Positions 24,689 through 37,077 of a DNA stretch of 64,000 nucleotides are shown in pieces. Positions within the stretch are counted from its first letter, which is position 1. Each line of letters opens with the position of its first letter. This DNA comes from Lunularia cruciata (Eukaryota; Streptophyta; Marchantiopsida; Lunulariales; Lunulariaceae): contig OX419759.1 in NCBI GenBank assembly GCA_948567375.1, positions 57,699,493 through 57,763,492 of the forward strand, read 5' to 3'. Below the pieces are notes generated by a model that saw nothing but the letters and a program-made list of their open reading frames with translations, had not been told where the DNA came from and did no database searches. The position numbers and the translations under genes are program-made.

Positions 24689-25116
24689 TGTAAAAGACCA
24701 AGGAGAGAAATAGGAGAATGGAAGTGAAAGATCACATTGGGACTCTTGAATGAGGGAAAATTTTAATGCCTAGTATGAGCTTGGGGTTTGGTATTTATAA
24801 AGAGCTTATAAGGTTCTTGAGAAGCTTCTCAAGAAGCTTCCTTTTAAAAATTTGCCTACTTGGCATGCAAGCAAAGCTACTTAGAAGCTTCCCGAGAGGC
24901 TTCCTTCTAGAAACTATCTACTTGGGGTGAAAGCTAAGCTAGCCGGAAGCTTCTTAAAGTTTCCTCCTAAAAGTTGCCACTTGGCATACATGTTCCCCAA
25001 TACTTGGAAGGTACTAAGTAGTTTCTTAGATATTTCTAGAATATTCTAGGCTAATTTGGTCTATTTGCTACTTTGTTAGCCTTGATTAACTCATTGGTAA
25101 ATTCCATATGGTTACA
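24689..25116 (-). mobile_element. LTR B (5' LTR of a minus-strand chromovirus)
   Basis: Inverted relative to LTRs A and C. On the minus strand it begins TGTAACCATATGG at 25,116 and ends TTTTACA at 24,689, next to the primer site. It carries the same AAGCTTC-rich U3 and a TATAAAT on the minus strand near 24,795. Its outer end directly abuts plus-strand RT sequence. Confidence 0.8.
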
Positions 25117-27701
25117 TGTCACTTACCTCAAATTGATGACTTGCTAGATCAATTGAGCGGAGTACAATACTTCTCCAAGTTGAATCTTTGAAGTAGTTAT
25201 CAGCAGATTGCCATTGACAAAGAAGATGTGTAGAATACTACCTTTTGTGCAAGGTATGGCCATTTTGAATAGAGAGTTCTATCTTTTGGGTGCATTAATG
25301 TTCCAATAGTCTTCATGAATCATATGCATTGAGTATTGGATAGGTTATTGGATTGGTACATGATGGTATTCTTGGATGAAATTTTAATCTATAGCAAAAT
25401 AGAGATAGAACATATGAATCATAGACAAAAAGTCCTAAGATGACTACGTCAATAGAAGTTTTATTGCAAGAAGTCAAAGTGTGCCTTTTGGTAGTAAGAA
25501 ATTACCTTCTTGGGTCATAGGGTCTCAATAGAGGGGATCAAGATAGACATGTGAGAAAATCAAGGTCATTAATGATTGGCCTATTCCAAAGGATGCCATA
25601 AACATGGGCATTTAATAGATTGGCAAGTTTTTACCAATGGTTCATCCATTACTATGCTCATATGGCCGCATTATTGACCAATCTCTTAGAGAAAGCCTCA
25701 AGCTTTCAATGGACTACCAAGCACAAAGAATTTAAGGAATTGAATCATATGTGTCCTCACAACCCATCCTTTAATTGTATGATCCTCAATTACCTTGTGT
25801 GGTTGATTTTCATACTTCTAACTTTACAATGGGAGCAATGTTGTGATAAGAATTTCCAAGTATGGTACATCCCATTGCCTTTGTGACTCACCAACTAAAC
25901 ACCGCAAAAGAAATTACTTTGCTTGAGATCAAAAGCAACTAGCATTGATATATGTCACCAAGGTATGGAAACATTATTTTTTGGAAAAACAAGTGATCAT
26001 GCAAACCAATCACAAATCTTTGTTGCAGATATTACATTTAGAGCACATGAAGAGTAGATATCATCAATGGAAGGAACAACTATAATTTTTTGACATCAAG
26101 CTTGAGTACAAGCCTAGCAAATTCCATGTCATCTTCAATGCTCTATCATAATGACCAAATTGGAAGACTCTTCATGAATCTCTCATCACAATAGCAATTC
26201 TGACCATGTCAATCAACTCAAAGGTCCAAATCAAGTTTAGAACTAGTTTACAACAAGATCTCTTCTTTTAGGTGGTACAAGGTCATCTTGCATCACATGA
26301 CAAGGAGTACAAGACCTTTTAATCAAAGATGGACTTCTATGTTGCAAGAATCATATCTACGTACTAGCTTTAGGTGATCTATGCTTGGCACAACTTCAAG
26401 AGGTGCATGCCTTACCAATTGCGGTACACATGGAGGCAACAACCTTGAGTACTCTACAACAATAATGGTGGTGGCCAAACATGGCACTTGAAGTTTGAGA
26501 CTTTATTTGATCTTGTGAGAGTTGCCAATGCAACAAAGCTAGCAACCAAAAATTGGGTGGACTACTCCAACCACCTCCCATCCCATTTGCTTGATGGGAA
26601 CACATGAGTTTAGATCTCATCATATCCTTGCCAAGAAGAATGCAAGTTATACAACAATTGTGGTGTTTGTTGTTACACTTAGTAAGAAAGTCCATTTGGC
26701 ATCAACCTTTGATAGAATGGATGCTCTCACATTGGCCCAAATCTACTTTGATAATGTCTTCAAGCATCATGGGATGCCTTATATACTCATCTCCAACCGT
26801 GATCCTTGATTCACCGATAAATTTTGGCAAGCACTCTTCAAGCTACTTGGCACCAAGCTTGCTTTGTCCACAACCTATCATCCTCAAACTGATGGGCAAA
26901 TCAAATGTGCAAATTTCACTTTGGAAGATATGCTTCATTCCTTTGTCAGCATTCACCATACCAATTGGTTTGAATGCCTAGTGGTTGCTCAATTTGCCTA
27001 CAATAACTCCAAGTATGCAAGCATTGTATTCTCTTCCTTCTTCCTTCACTTTAGCCAAGATCCACTTGTTCTAGATTCTTTTCTTGCTCCCTTTCCATCT
27101 CATGTTCCTCATATTTCCACCTTGTTCACAATATCTCACTCCTTACAACAAGCCAAATCTCATCTCCTTGTTGCTCAAATTGTCAAAACCAATATGTGGA
27201 TCAACATCATCATGATCTCACCTTTCAACTAGGTGATAAGGTCATGTTTTCTTCTAGTAACCTAACCCTACCCACTTGGTACTCAACTCTATGAACTTGC
27301 TTCTAATTAGATAGGTCCATTTCATGCCACCCAAATTATTTCTTCTATTGCTTATCAACTTGCCTTTTCTAGTTATATGCAAATCCACCCTATTTTTTCA
27401 TATTTCAAAGTTCAAACCCTTTATTTCTAATCCATCTTCTTTGTCCACTTGTGTCCAACCTCCTCTTCTTCCCATCCTTATCAATGATCATGAGGAGTAT
27501 AAAGTTGATCATATCCTTGCATGTTGTTATATTCAACATGGCCGCCAATAACACATTGAGTACAAAGTCCTCTGGAAAGGATATCCCCTTCATGATGCCA
27601 CTTGGAAACCTCTTTCTTATCTCTACAATGCACAAATAGCCATCTAGGAGTTTGAAGCTTCCATGGTGACAAAGACATCACCAACTAGTAGTTGAGGAAT
27701 A
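25117..27701 (+). pseudogene. chromovirus RT-RNase H-integrase-chromodomain relic, copy 2
   Basis: The plus strand begins inside RT (LPQIDDLLDQLSGVQYFSKL). It continues with the RT catalytic region (MMVFLDEILIYSK; the FLDE stands where FLDD is usual) and the palm end (KKSKCAF ... FLGHRVSI). RNase H follows (FVTHQLNTAKE, YKPSKFHVI), then integrase (26,591-27,232) and a chromodomain (27,481-27,690: EEYKVDHILACC, HDATWKPL). There are many stops, several of which look like CGA-to-TGA or CAG-to-TAG changes. The integrase part matches copy 1 closely. Gag, protease and the RT N-terminus are absent in this orientation. Confidence 0.88.
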
Positions 27702-28210
27702 TGTAAACAATCTAGAGTTTACATACAAGTTAGTCGAGACTAATGAAGTAGCAAATAGGCCAAATTAGCCAAGAATTATAAGTATGTTCTAGAAATATCT
27801 GAGAAGCTTCTTGGTACCTCCCAAGTATCAAGTAACATGTATGCCAAGTAGGCAACTTCTATGAAGAAGCTTCTTGGGGAGCTCCCTAATTAGCTTAGAT
27901 TGCATGCCAAGTAGGTGGTTCCTAGAAGAAAGCCTCTTAGGAAACTTCTTGACTAGTTTAGCTTGCATGCCAAGTAAGCAACTTCTAGAAAGAAACATCT
28001 TGAGAAGGTTCTCGATTAGCTTAGCTTGCGCTCTAAGAATGAAACTTTTAGGAAACTTCCTAAGAAACTATCCAAGAGCCATGTATGTTCCCTATAAATA
28101 CCAAAGCCCAAGCTCATGCTAGGCATTTAGAGTTTCTCTCATTCAAGAGTTCCAATGTGATCTTTCATTCTGGTCTTCAATTCTTCTATTTCTCTCCTTG
28201 GTCTTTTACA
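27702..28210 (+). mobile_element. LTR C (3' LTR of chromovirus copy 2)
   Basis: Starts TGTAAAC after a degraded purine tract at 27,702 and ends TTTTACA at 28,210. It is somewhat longer than LTR A. GAAGCTTC units are at 27,803 and 27,866 and TTCTAGAA at 27,787. The TATA box (TATAAA) is at 28,093-28,098. Later changes have broken up most of the palindromes seen in LTR A. Confidence 0.8.
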
Positions 28211-29118
28211 CTAGGCTTGTTGCAATTCTAACACACAATTTCTTTATGTACTTCCTTACGGCCTATTGACTCACTTCTCCTTCTTTACTTTTATCTACCA
28301 TTTCTCTTACTCTAACCTTGATGTATCTTCTACCTCTGATCTCAATAAATAGCACCACACTTGATGATTTTGAAGAATATCATCTATGAATATCCTCATT
28401 TAGAATCAAATCTCATATATTCTCAAACTTAAGAGCACTTGATCCAAAGGTACTAGTCATTGTGTTATGATTGTTGCTCCCCACACACATACACAGAGAG
28501 AGAGAGAGAGATATATATAGGGAATTGTTAAATATATCATACTTTTAACTAAATATACCAAAGCTAGTGTGTAATATTCTTAGAAGATATTGATGACTTT
28601 GAAGACCACACCACACTTTCCAGGCCTCGGCAAAATGGAGTGTGTGCAATTAGCAAGTATTGGTTCCACACTCCTTGACCAGCGTTGGTGCTTGATCCCG
28701 ACACTACTTTTCCCAAGCATGCGGACTTGGTAGCGCACGTCCAAAATCACGGCCTAAAAATGGGTATGCGTACATCACCCAATGATCAAACACCAAATGC
28801 AACACTATTCAGCTAGATTGTGATCATGGAGGCCAATACTGCAAGTTTCAAAAATCTGCAATCACCGTGCAAAAGCGCCCAAGCAGTGGCATCCACCGTG
28901 TTGGCTGCCCATGGAAGGTGGTTGGCAAGAAACAACACGGCCTTTGGTAGATGGAGCTGAGCTCTGTATAGCACAATCATGATCCGTCCACAAACATAGC
29001 CGGACATCCCAACAGTCGTTGATTGACAAAGGGGGCAGAGTAGACTGTGAATAATTCTTTAGCCGTTGGAGTCTCGGCTCATCAGATTTTGATGTTGTTA
29101 AGTCAATAGGACTGCAAT
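28211..29118. other. repeat-rich spacer
   Basis: No gene. A (GA)n run lies at about 28,494-28,512. The second half may be the decayed N-terminal part of the Mutator-like transposase that follows. Confidence 0.4.
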
Positions 29119-30287
29119 TTGCTAGTTGTTGCCAAAATTATATACAATACAAAGGCAAAGTGCCACCACAAACAATTATCAGGGCGCACGCCAATTCAAG
29201 CACTTCTAGATGAACTTCAACAAAGTCAATTCAAACATGTTGTCCAATGCAACAAGAGCAGTAATGTCTTGAGGCTTTTCTTTGCACACCCAGATTCAAT
29301 TTTGCTTGCCAAACAATTTAATTCAGTTATCATGTTGGACTGCACATACAAGACAAAAAAATTTGGAATGTCATTGTTGCATGTGATTGGACAAATTGGC
29401 CTCAATACATCCTTCACCATAGTCATCATATTTCTTAGTGGAGAAGAACTTGGTGATTACCTTTGGGCTTTAGGCAAGCCCAACACTCTCTTTAATAGCC
29501 AATTTCTAGCGGTTATTATGTTTGATGCAAACAAGGGGCTTGCCATTATGATTGCCAATGTTGCTCCAAATTCCCACTATCTCTTATGCGTTTGGCATAT
29601 TAAAAAGAATGTGCTTGCTCAATCAAAGAATCACATCAAGAATGATGATCACCAAAAACTTTTCATGATGTCATGATCAAGCGTGTGGCGTATGCAGACG
29701 CCAACGGATTTTGAAATGAAGAAATCTACATTATTTGCTGAAATAGCAAATATCCATGCTCTTATATAATATCTCAGTAACACTTGGCTTCATGACAAGG
29801 AAAATTTTGTCACTGCTTGGACTTACAATTGCTAGCATCTCCACAACACTACAACATCCACCATAAAAGGTGCACATGCAACTTTCAAGAGATACCTAGA
29901 AGTCAATACAAGAGACTTGTATGCATTACAAGAACAAATTGCACATATGCTTCAATGTCAAGTTGTGGAGTATTACGTTGTGGAAGCTACTCAGAAGCTG
30001 TCTATGTTGCACAACTTGTGAGTGGTCCCAATCTTCAAACATCTCGTCAGAAATATGAGCCGTGCGCGTTAAAGTTGATTGAAGAACAGCGAGGTTTGGT
30101 GATGGAGGTAGCAGCCAGAGTAGCATTGCCGGCTTTTCAAGGCACATTCAGACACACATTAGGTCTACCATGTGCCCATGACATCATGTTAGCTAGTGAA
30201 GAACCCATCGCATTGCACACAATTACTCAACATTGGCATCTGCACTATACTCCTCTATTCGACGTCCCACCTATGGATAAACTGTAG
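29119..30287 (+). pseudogene. Mutator-like (MULE/FAR1-type) transposase relic
   Basis: The frame at 29,119-29,676 carries the MULE transposase core: GRTPIQALLDELQ, then LDCTYKTKKFGMSLLHVIGQ with the first catalytic Asp, the FLSGEE motif, MFDANKGLA and CVWHIKKNVLAQ. After a frame break, 29,817-30,287 holds the C-terminal SWIM-type zinc-finger region (GTFRHTLGLPCAHDIM). Known members are cut-and-paste transposases, and FAR1-type relatives are domesticated transcription factors. Frameshifts and stops between the two parts make this a dead copy. I could not find terminal inverted repeats. Confidence 0.8.
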
Positions 30288-30660
30288 GTTGGGCATCTCA
30301 ATCTATTTTAGAAGCAGCTTCAGATGCTTGAGTCCGCTTATGTGGAATGGCTACCTGCTTAGCAAGATGTGGCCTTGATGCAAGTCTCAAAGCTCATTAC
30401 AAGAAAGACACCTTCACTTGCCAACCCGTTATTGGTCTGATTGAAAGGACGTCCACTTAGTGCTAAAAACAAACCAAAGAGTTTGACAAAACATGATCCA
30501 TCAACATTTGAGTGTACAAAGAAGATGTGTCGTTGCAGTGAATGCGGTCAGGTCTAGGATACTCATAATAAGTGCACTTATCTATCATGCAAACCACCAG
30601 TACCGGTTGATGTATAATAGTATGTAGTATAATAATATGCATAATGTGTTTTGTAATACC

Positions 30661-31115
30661 AATAGCTAGACATATGATCCAGAGATGAAATTTGGTTTTA
30701 TTTCATCTAGAAGGATGTTACACATGATACATGATGGACTAAGTAGATTAGAAAGAAGTATCACAAAAAGAGCACTTCTACTAATAGGCCAAAAATCAAA
30801 ACATGCTTGAAGACTTTAGAATCAATAGCTAGACATATTATCAAAAGGTAGAATTTGGGTTGGTGACATCTAGAAGAATGGCATACATAATGGATTAAGT
30901 AGATTAGGTAGAGGTATCACAAAAAGAGTACTTCTACTAATAGGCCAAAAATTGAAACATGCTTGAAGACTTTAGAATCAATAGCTAGACATATGATCGA
31001 AAGGTAGAATTTGGGTTGGTGACATCTAGAAGAATGGTATACATAATGGATTAAGTAGATTAGGTAGAGATATCACCAAAAGAGCACTTCTACTAATATG
31101 GTAGAAACCAAAATA
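30661..31115. repeat. tandem repeat, about 160-bp unit, nearly three copies
   Basis: Copies start with AATAGCTAGACATAT at 30,661, 30,824 and 30,980 (spacings 163 and 156 bp). Copies 2 and 3 are almost identical, copy 1 is more diverged, and the third is cut off near 31,115. Confidence 0.85.
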
Positions 31116-33550
31116 TGCCTAAACTTCAAAGGCAATTTCTGAGGCCTAAACGGACGAATTAGGCCTCAAAAATGTGTGAAAACCCTCCCCTCCTCCCCTC
31201 CCCCAATGAATGAAAGACTGGCCTACCCTCCCCTTGGTTTGTCTTGCCGAGAGCTTTCCAATAGTACCCCACCCACATGATTCTGAGATTCCTATAAGAA
31301 GATTCTCTAAAAGATTCTTTTTGGTCAAAGCTTGTTTGACCAACCAAATGAGACCAAGACCAACATGTTACCCATCCAAGCAAGTAATCTAAGGGTGGAG
31401 CTTGCTGACACATCACCTATCCATGTACTTAATCCTATGGTAGAGCTTCCTTGGAGGAGATCCTCTTTGGCTATATAATAAAGAGAAGGTACTCCTTTGG
31501 GGCATCGGAGATTGAATGTGAAACCTGTGTTTTCTTTTTTGTGTTTCTCTGCTATCCTTGAAATATTACACATTTATGATGTTGGGTGAGCGTAGTTTCC
31601 ATGATTTTGGTGTTTATGGAAAGCTCTTGAGAAGACACTTCCAACAAGATAAGGCACATCTCATTTGCATTTGGATTCACAAAGATCTGGGTCCTTGCGT
31701 GATTTATCTTTCTATTCACTCCCATAAAAGGAATCTTGTAATGTGAATATTTATCTCGTATTTACACTTCTACAATCTTATACAAGATCTATCTTGTACT
31801 GACTCTTTAACATTCTTTTTATAATTATCACATAAAGCATTCTATTAATAATTGGACTCCACACTTAACAATGAGAGTATATGAGCTTTTGTAATTCTCA
31901 ATATATAGTTTATTAGATTAATTTAATAGATAGAGTATTTCATGACATCTGAATTGACATATAAATCATCATGTATGGAATTGGTATTTTATCATATAAA
32001 TAACATACTAAAAAATATTAAATTCATATTTAAGCTTATTTTTATTTTTAAATTAGCATCTAATCAAATTCATTTGTATAAGAACCTAAGTAGATTATCT
32101 ATGGATTATTTCATGAATGAAAAGAATATTTTTGTTGATTAAATTGATTGTTTCAAAATATAATAAAAATATTTATTTTATAACTAAAACATTATATATA
32201 TTTAAGTGTTATCATAAATTCCAATCATAATCCTTCATGTATTAATGATATGTTATATAAGACAAATATAGATTATAAACTCATCAGGGATTTCACTAAT
32301 ATGACTGTCAATTCCTTTCAACTTCACTTACAAAGTTACTCTTGACTTCATGTTCGAGTTTTACTTAACTTTATTCACAAATTAGTCTTTACTTCCTCTA
32401 GAGTTCCATATCAAACTTACTCGACTAGTTATCACTGACTACTTTACTAGCCAATTTCCTTGACCAGATGAGAACTCAAATCTCTCTTGATATTTGACTA
32501 ACAAAAGACTCTTATACCTTCCTATAATGGATTTGGCCTGAATATTATTAGGTAACTCTAAATTTTAAATTATAAGATACTCCTTAACCACATGTTTTTA
32601 ACTTCTAAATACATACTTCAAAATTTTAAATCTATGAACCCTTGATCATTATTTGACAAGTGAAATTATAATATCTAGCTATTACTTCCCAGCTTGGGAA
32701 GCTTGGAACTATCTTCCTACTATAAGAACTTAATGCACAGCTATTTACCTACTTGAAAAATAATAGATATAAACTTGAAAAAATATTAGAGTATATCAAT
32801 GACCAAATATGATAAAATATTAAAGTATATGAATACATATTCATGCTCTGTATTTTTGAACTAATCTTGCTCTTTTATCAAAGAGGCTTCTTTGTAATAT
32901 TTATAATCATGTTGAATTATGGTCATTTTCATCAGATTTCAATAGAACAACATGTTTAGATCCTAATTAAAACTTTATCATAATTTTATGTAAGGATACT
33001 CATAAGGTTAATCCTCAAATAATTTTCCCTATCAAAGTAGATCAAGAAGTTAGATACCATATGAAAGTCAAGAAAGAAAATTGGAAGGACATCACAAGTG
33101 GAGTAGGACCTTAATCTCCTATGAATTGTAAGTTCAACTCACAAATAGTCTAAAAATCCCACCCTATTTAGATAGAAACACATTCAATCCCAGAAATGCA
33201 ACTATTTAGTACCCTCTCTCTATGAATGTACACATATTTTTATTCATTTTTTGGCAGTTAAATTAATAATATTATTAAATATTAATATGAAGGATAAACT
33301 GATAGAAATATATTTATAGAATTTAAATTTTATTTAACAGATATATGTTGTGGGACATATAAGTTAATATAAAAAAATAATAATTTATGAACATAAATTC
33401 AAAGATTTTGATAGAAAATAGATATCTCTAACTTATGAATAAATCCACCTATAGTATAAAACATAGTTTTACTATAAGATCTATGCCCAGTCCAAGACTA
33501 ATCTAGTACTATGATACATCACTGCTAGATTGGATAATGTAAAGTGATAC

Positions 33551-33765
33551 TTCATTCAAACAACACATAAACTTGACTTTTAGATTATGTCACTTGCATG
33601 CAAGCAGGTATAAACTTGTGAATATGATGCAAACACAAACACGAGAGTTTGATGTTCGTTCATTCAAACAACACATAAACTTGACTTTTAGATTATGTCA
33701 CTTGCATGCAAGCAGGTATAAACTTGTGATATGACGCAAACACAAACACGAGAGTTTGATGTTCG
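33551..33765. repeat. tandem duplication of a 108-bp unit
   Basis: Copy 1 spans 33,551-33,658 and copy 2 spans 33,659-33,765. They differ by one deleted base and one substitution near the 3' part, so the duplication is recent compared with its surroundings. Confidence 0.9.
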
Positions 33766-35893
33766 TTCAATTATTAGGTCCGAGAGAATACTTATTTCTT
33801 ATACTATCATCATATCTAATGTAGCCGTGTAATCTCTAGTGGTTGGACAAGAGTCCTGTGTCTTATCTATTTCTTAACCTTAACACGAGAAACATTCTCG
33901 TACTTGCTTCTTATAACAGTCCCGTAAGATCCCACTGCACAGTATACGAATCGTATGAGATCGTGTATTCGCTAACGTATACGTAACCCATTTCGCAGAC
34001 GCTTGCAATCATCAATAATATGAAATAAGAGCCTGGATAGTGTGTGGGTACATAGTTTGATAAGCCTTTGTATTAGGGATGTAATGTTTTCTATGTGAGT
34101 AAAGATTATATTCGTCCCACTTAACTTTATTCTCAATACCTAAGAATGTTCTTCAAGTTGCCGGAGAAGGGTTCTTGAGTACTTTACTAGCCTAGTTATA
34201 CCTTGGAAACTTGTTTCTAAATATTTTCTTTGAATATTATTTTTTGGAACTTCCTGGGTCTTTTATTAAGTCTCTTCCAGAAGTTTATGGTAAGTAGGTT
34301 TGATTGTTATGGTAATTTGCCCTATTGTAACATTGCTTGATATCATTGCTAACGGTATGAGTTTGTAAGGTTGCAAGGCTCTCTTGGATATCCTTTGAGG
34401 CTATATATAAAGCATAAGCCATATGAGATTACAAAGATGTAATGCACTCTTGAGTACACTTTTTAGTCTCCAGATTTCATTACCTTAATGAACACTTAGC
34501 TCATTCTAGGTCAAAGAAAAAGGTCAGTTTATTTGAGCGCCGCTATAAAGAAGCAAGGCGCTCTTAGGTATCGAGGTCCTTTTGAGTGCTATTTAATGCT
34601 CTTTAATACAATATTTCTTGCTAATGACTAAGTTTCTTCAATACCAAAGTAGAAGGTTTTTATATTTAAGCAACGATGGAGGCCTGTCAGATAGTCTTTG
34701 AGGCTATTTGAGAGCGCATGAGCTTTTGCACTTCCCAATATTCAATTTATTGGATTCATGCAATAGATAGATTATATAATGACATCTAAATGGATATATT
34801 ATTATTTTATTATTATATAAATACCATTCAATTCATTATTAAGTTTAATTTTCTTTCAAATTAGTATATAATCCTATTCATATTGATCTATAAATAAACG
34901 ATTAAATTTTAATATATATGAAATATCTTGTAATTATACCTATTGCTCCAAAATATAATACAAGGAGTAATTTAATCTATAGTTAAACCATACTTTAGGA
35001 AGTATGTTATCTTAATTACTTTTATTGGAAGTTATTGCACTTCATTGGAATAGTGATATCTTTATTTTTAATTCTAATTCTAATTCTAATTTTTATAATT
35101 ATTATCATATGATTATTTATGGTATATATAGCCATTGATTATTATTATTAAATTTATTTATTTTTTATTTTACCATAAAATTAAATATTTTAAATAATAT
35201 AGAGAGATGTATATTTCCTCTTTTTCAAACAACTTAAGTCGTATTATAAAATAATAATAATATAATGTTTTAAAATAGTAGCTCCTTTCTAACTATATTG
35301 TAGTATGCTTCTATTATGGTATAATTTTATATAATATCAGTCATATTTATTTACTTTAATTTATTTTTATCTTCGTTCTATTTACATCTATGGTTATATT
35401 AAGGATTGTGATAATAAAGAAAGCTAAATTATATAGTAAAAAATATTTCCTTTCTGAATAATCGTAGTGTACTATCATGATATTCAATTCCTTTCAGATA
35501 TCATGATATTCAATTCCTTCCTTTTTAATTAACATATATTATTATTTTTCAATTTGTAATAATATTATTTTTAATTTTTAATTTCATTTTCGATATAATT
35601 TTTAATTCACCTTAATTTTTAATTATTAAAATATAATCTATATTTTTAATATTATAATAAAAAAATTTATTAACTAGACAGGTTATTTAGAGATTAAATT
35701 TCTTTGATAATATTTTTAGAAATATTATATAAGCTAATTTAATAAATAAATAAAAAGTCATCAAAAAATATTTCTACTAATATGAAAAAACATTCCGAAA
35801 TTTCAAAACTAATTTCAGATATCTAAACAAATGAATTAAACCTTAAAATGAAAATTACCCCTTCAATCCCAAAAAGCATTGTCTGTTGATTAC

Positions 35894-35962
35894 TAAACCC
35901 TTGTATGTCTAGATGCTAAACCCTTGTATGTCTTGATGCTTAACCCTTGTATGACTTGATGG
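35894..35962. repeat. three copies of a 23-bp unit
   Basis: TAAACCCTTGTATGTCTAGATGC and two close variants start at 35,894, 35,917 and 35,940. Confidence 0.9.
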
Positions 35963-36599
35963 GGTCTTCCCATTCTTAGTATTTTCTACGCTGTCTTCTT
36001 TCTCTCAATTTTATTAGCACAAAATTTCGCATAGATTCAACCTCATCTAACTCTGCTAAGGATAATGAAGTTTCAACAAGGCTCCCCAAAATCACTTTAG
36101 CTCCATGAATCCTTGTTGAGAGTATTGAAGCCTCAACTAGCCTTGTTAGAGCTCCAAATGTTCAAGTCAGCTAGGCTTGATCTAAATTCAAATTCTAGGC
36201 AGCAAGCCTTGCTAAGCAGAGTGGGACACAGTTTGCTTGCAGCAAGCCTTGCTAAGGTGTAGAAGCCCCAACAACAAGTCATACTGAAGCTTCAAAGTTT
36301 AAAGCTTTGAAGTCAGCAAACCCGATAATCCAAATTCTGTTTTGGTAGATGTTCACATCAACCAAAGTTGATGACTGTTTTGATTAAGCCCGTCTCCAAA
36401 GTAAACAACTTCTCTCCATTGCTGCATAGCATAATAGGCAGAAAGGTGGATCTCCCCTTTCTCTTTAACAAAACACCATATAATGCCCATTAGCTGACTC
36501 CCTAGATCACTCATCACTGCAGTCATGGAACTTCTCAGCATTAAAAGCAGGACTCCTGACATCGTCACCTCCAATGTGTCATTCCCAAGCAAGTCAGCT

Positions 36600-36670
36600 A
36601 TCCTAACGCCTTGTCGCGAATCATGAAGTCATGGGTTCGAACCATTTCTAACCCTCTTGGGATTTTTCTT
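36600..36670 (+). repeat. tRNA-like / SINE-like stretch
   Basis: Around 36,605-36,645 a sequence resembling the 3' half of a tRNA (CGCCTTGTCGCGAATCATGA, then GGGTTCGAACC) contains a good RNA polymerase III B box and is followed by a T-rich tract. No 5' half or paired acceptor stem is seen, so it is not a working tRNA. A tRNA-derived SINE fragment is the likely source. Confidence 0.3.
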
Positions 36671-37077
36671 TTTGTTGTATAGAAAAAAAGGTTAGGTGAG
36701 GTTGCTGAGTTAAGTCTCTCACGCTTCTTTTTATGAAGTGGGTCCAGGAGTTTGTAGCAAGGCTGTTCACCAGGTTCTGTGTTAGTGGCGCAGAATCTCC
36801 AGTTACCATCCAACACTCCGTCCATTGGCCGAGTTGTGTCAGTTCCATTCTCCGCTCTCGTCACCACCTTATCTCTGAAGAACAACACAACACTCAACAT
36901 AGAGGGGAAAGAGACCAGATCCGTTTACTGTGCTGAAATATCTGCCTTTCCAAGTGGCAATTCGGTTTAATTTGGCAATTGTGGCTCTGTTGTTCAACCT
37001 TGCTGTTTCACAACATTCGTTTTCCACTGTTGAGGGAAGAAGGAATTTGAGAGACGAGGACAGGAGTGGAAGAAGCT

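Larger units (their letters stand above)
31116..36590. other. AT-rich, gene-free repeat region
   Basis: No coding gene is supported over this 5.5 kb. Composition is strongly A/T between 31,700 and 35,850. Two diverged direct-repeat arms (about 31,880 and 34,715) and TATA-bearing stretches near 31,470 and 34,400 suggest remains of LTR or other transposons. Short duplications occur at 35,478-35,520 and at about 36,200/36,238 (GCAGCAAGCCTTGCTAAG twice). Confidence 0.5.

Noticed and set aside
35894-35962. TAAACCC-containing units read as telomere repeats
   Set aside because: The unit is 23 bp and only part of it resembles the plant telomere heptamer; there is no run of heptamers.
36598-36900. 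Minus-strand frames upstream of the zinc-ribbon gene
   Set aside because: They overlap a tRNA-like repeat and lie in the probable promoter of the gene at 37,078; no domain seen.
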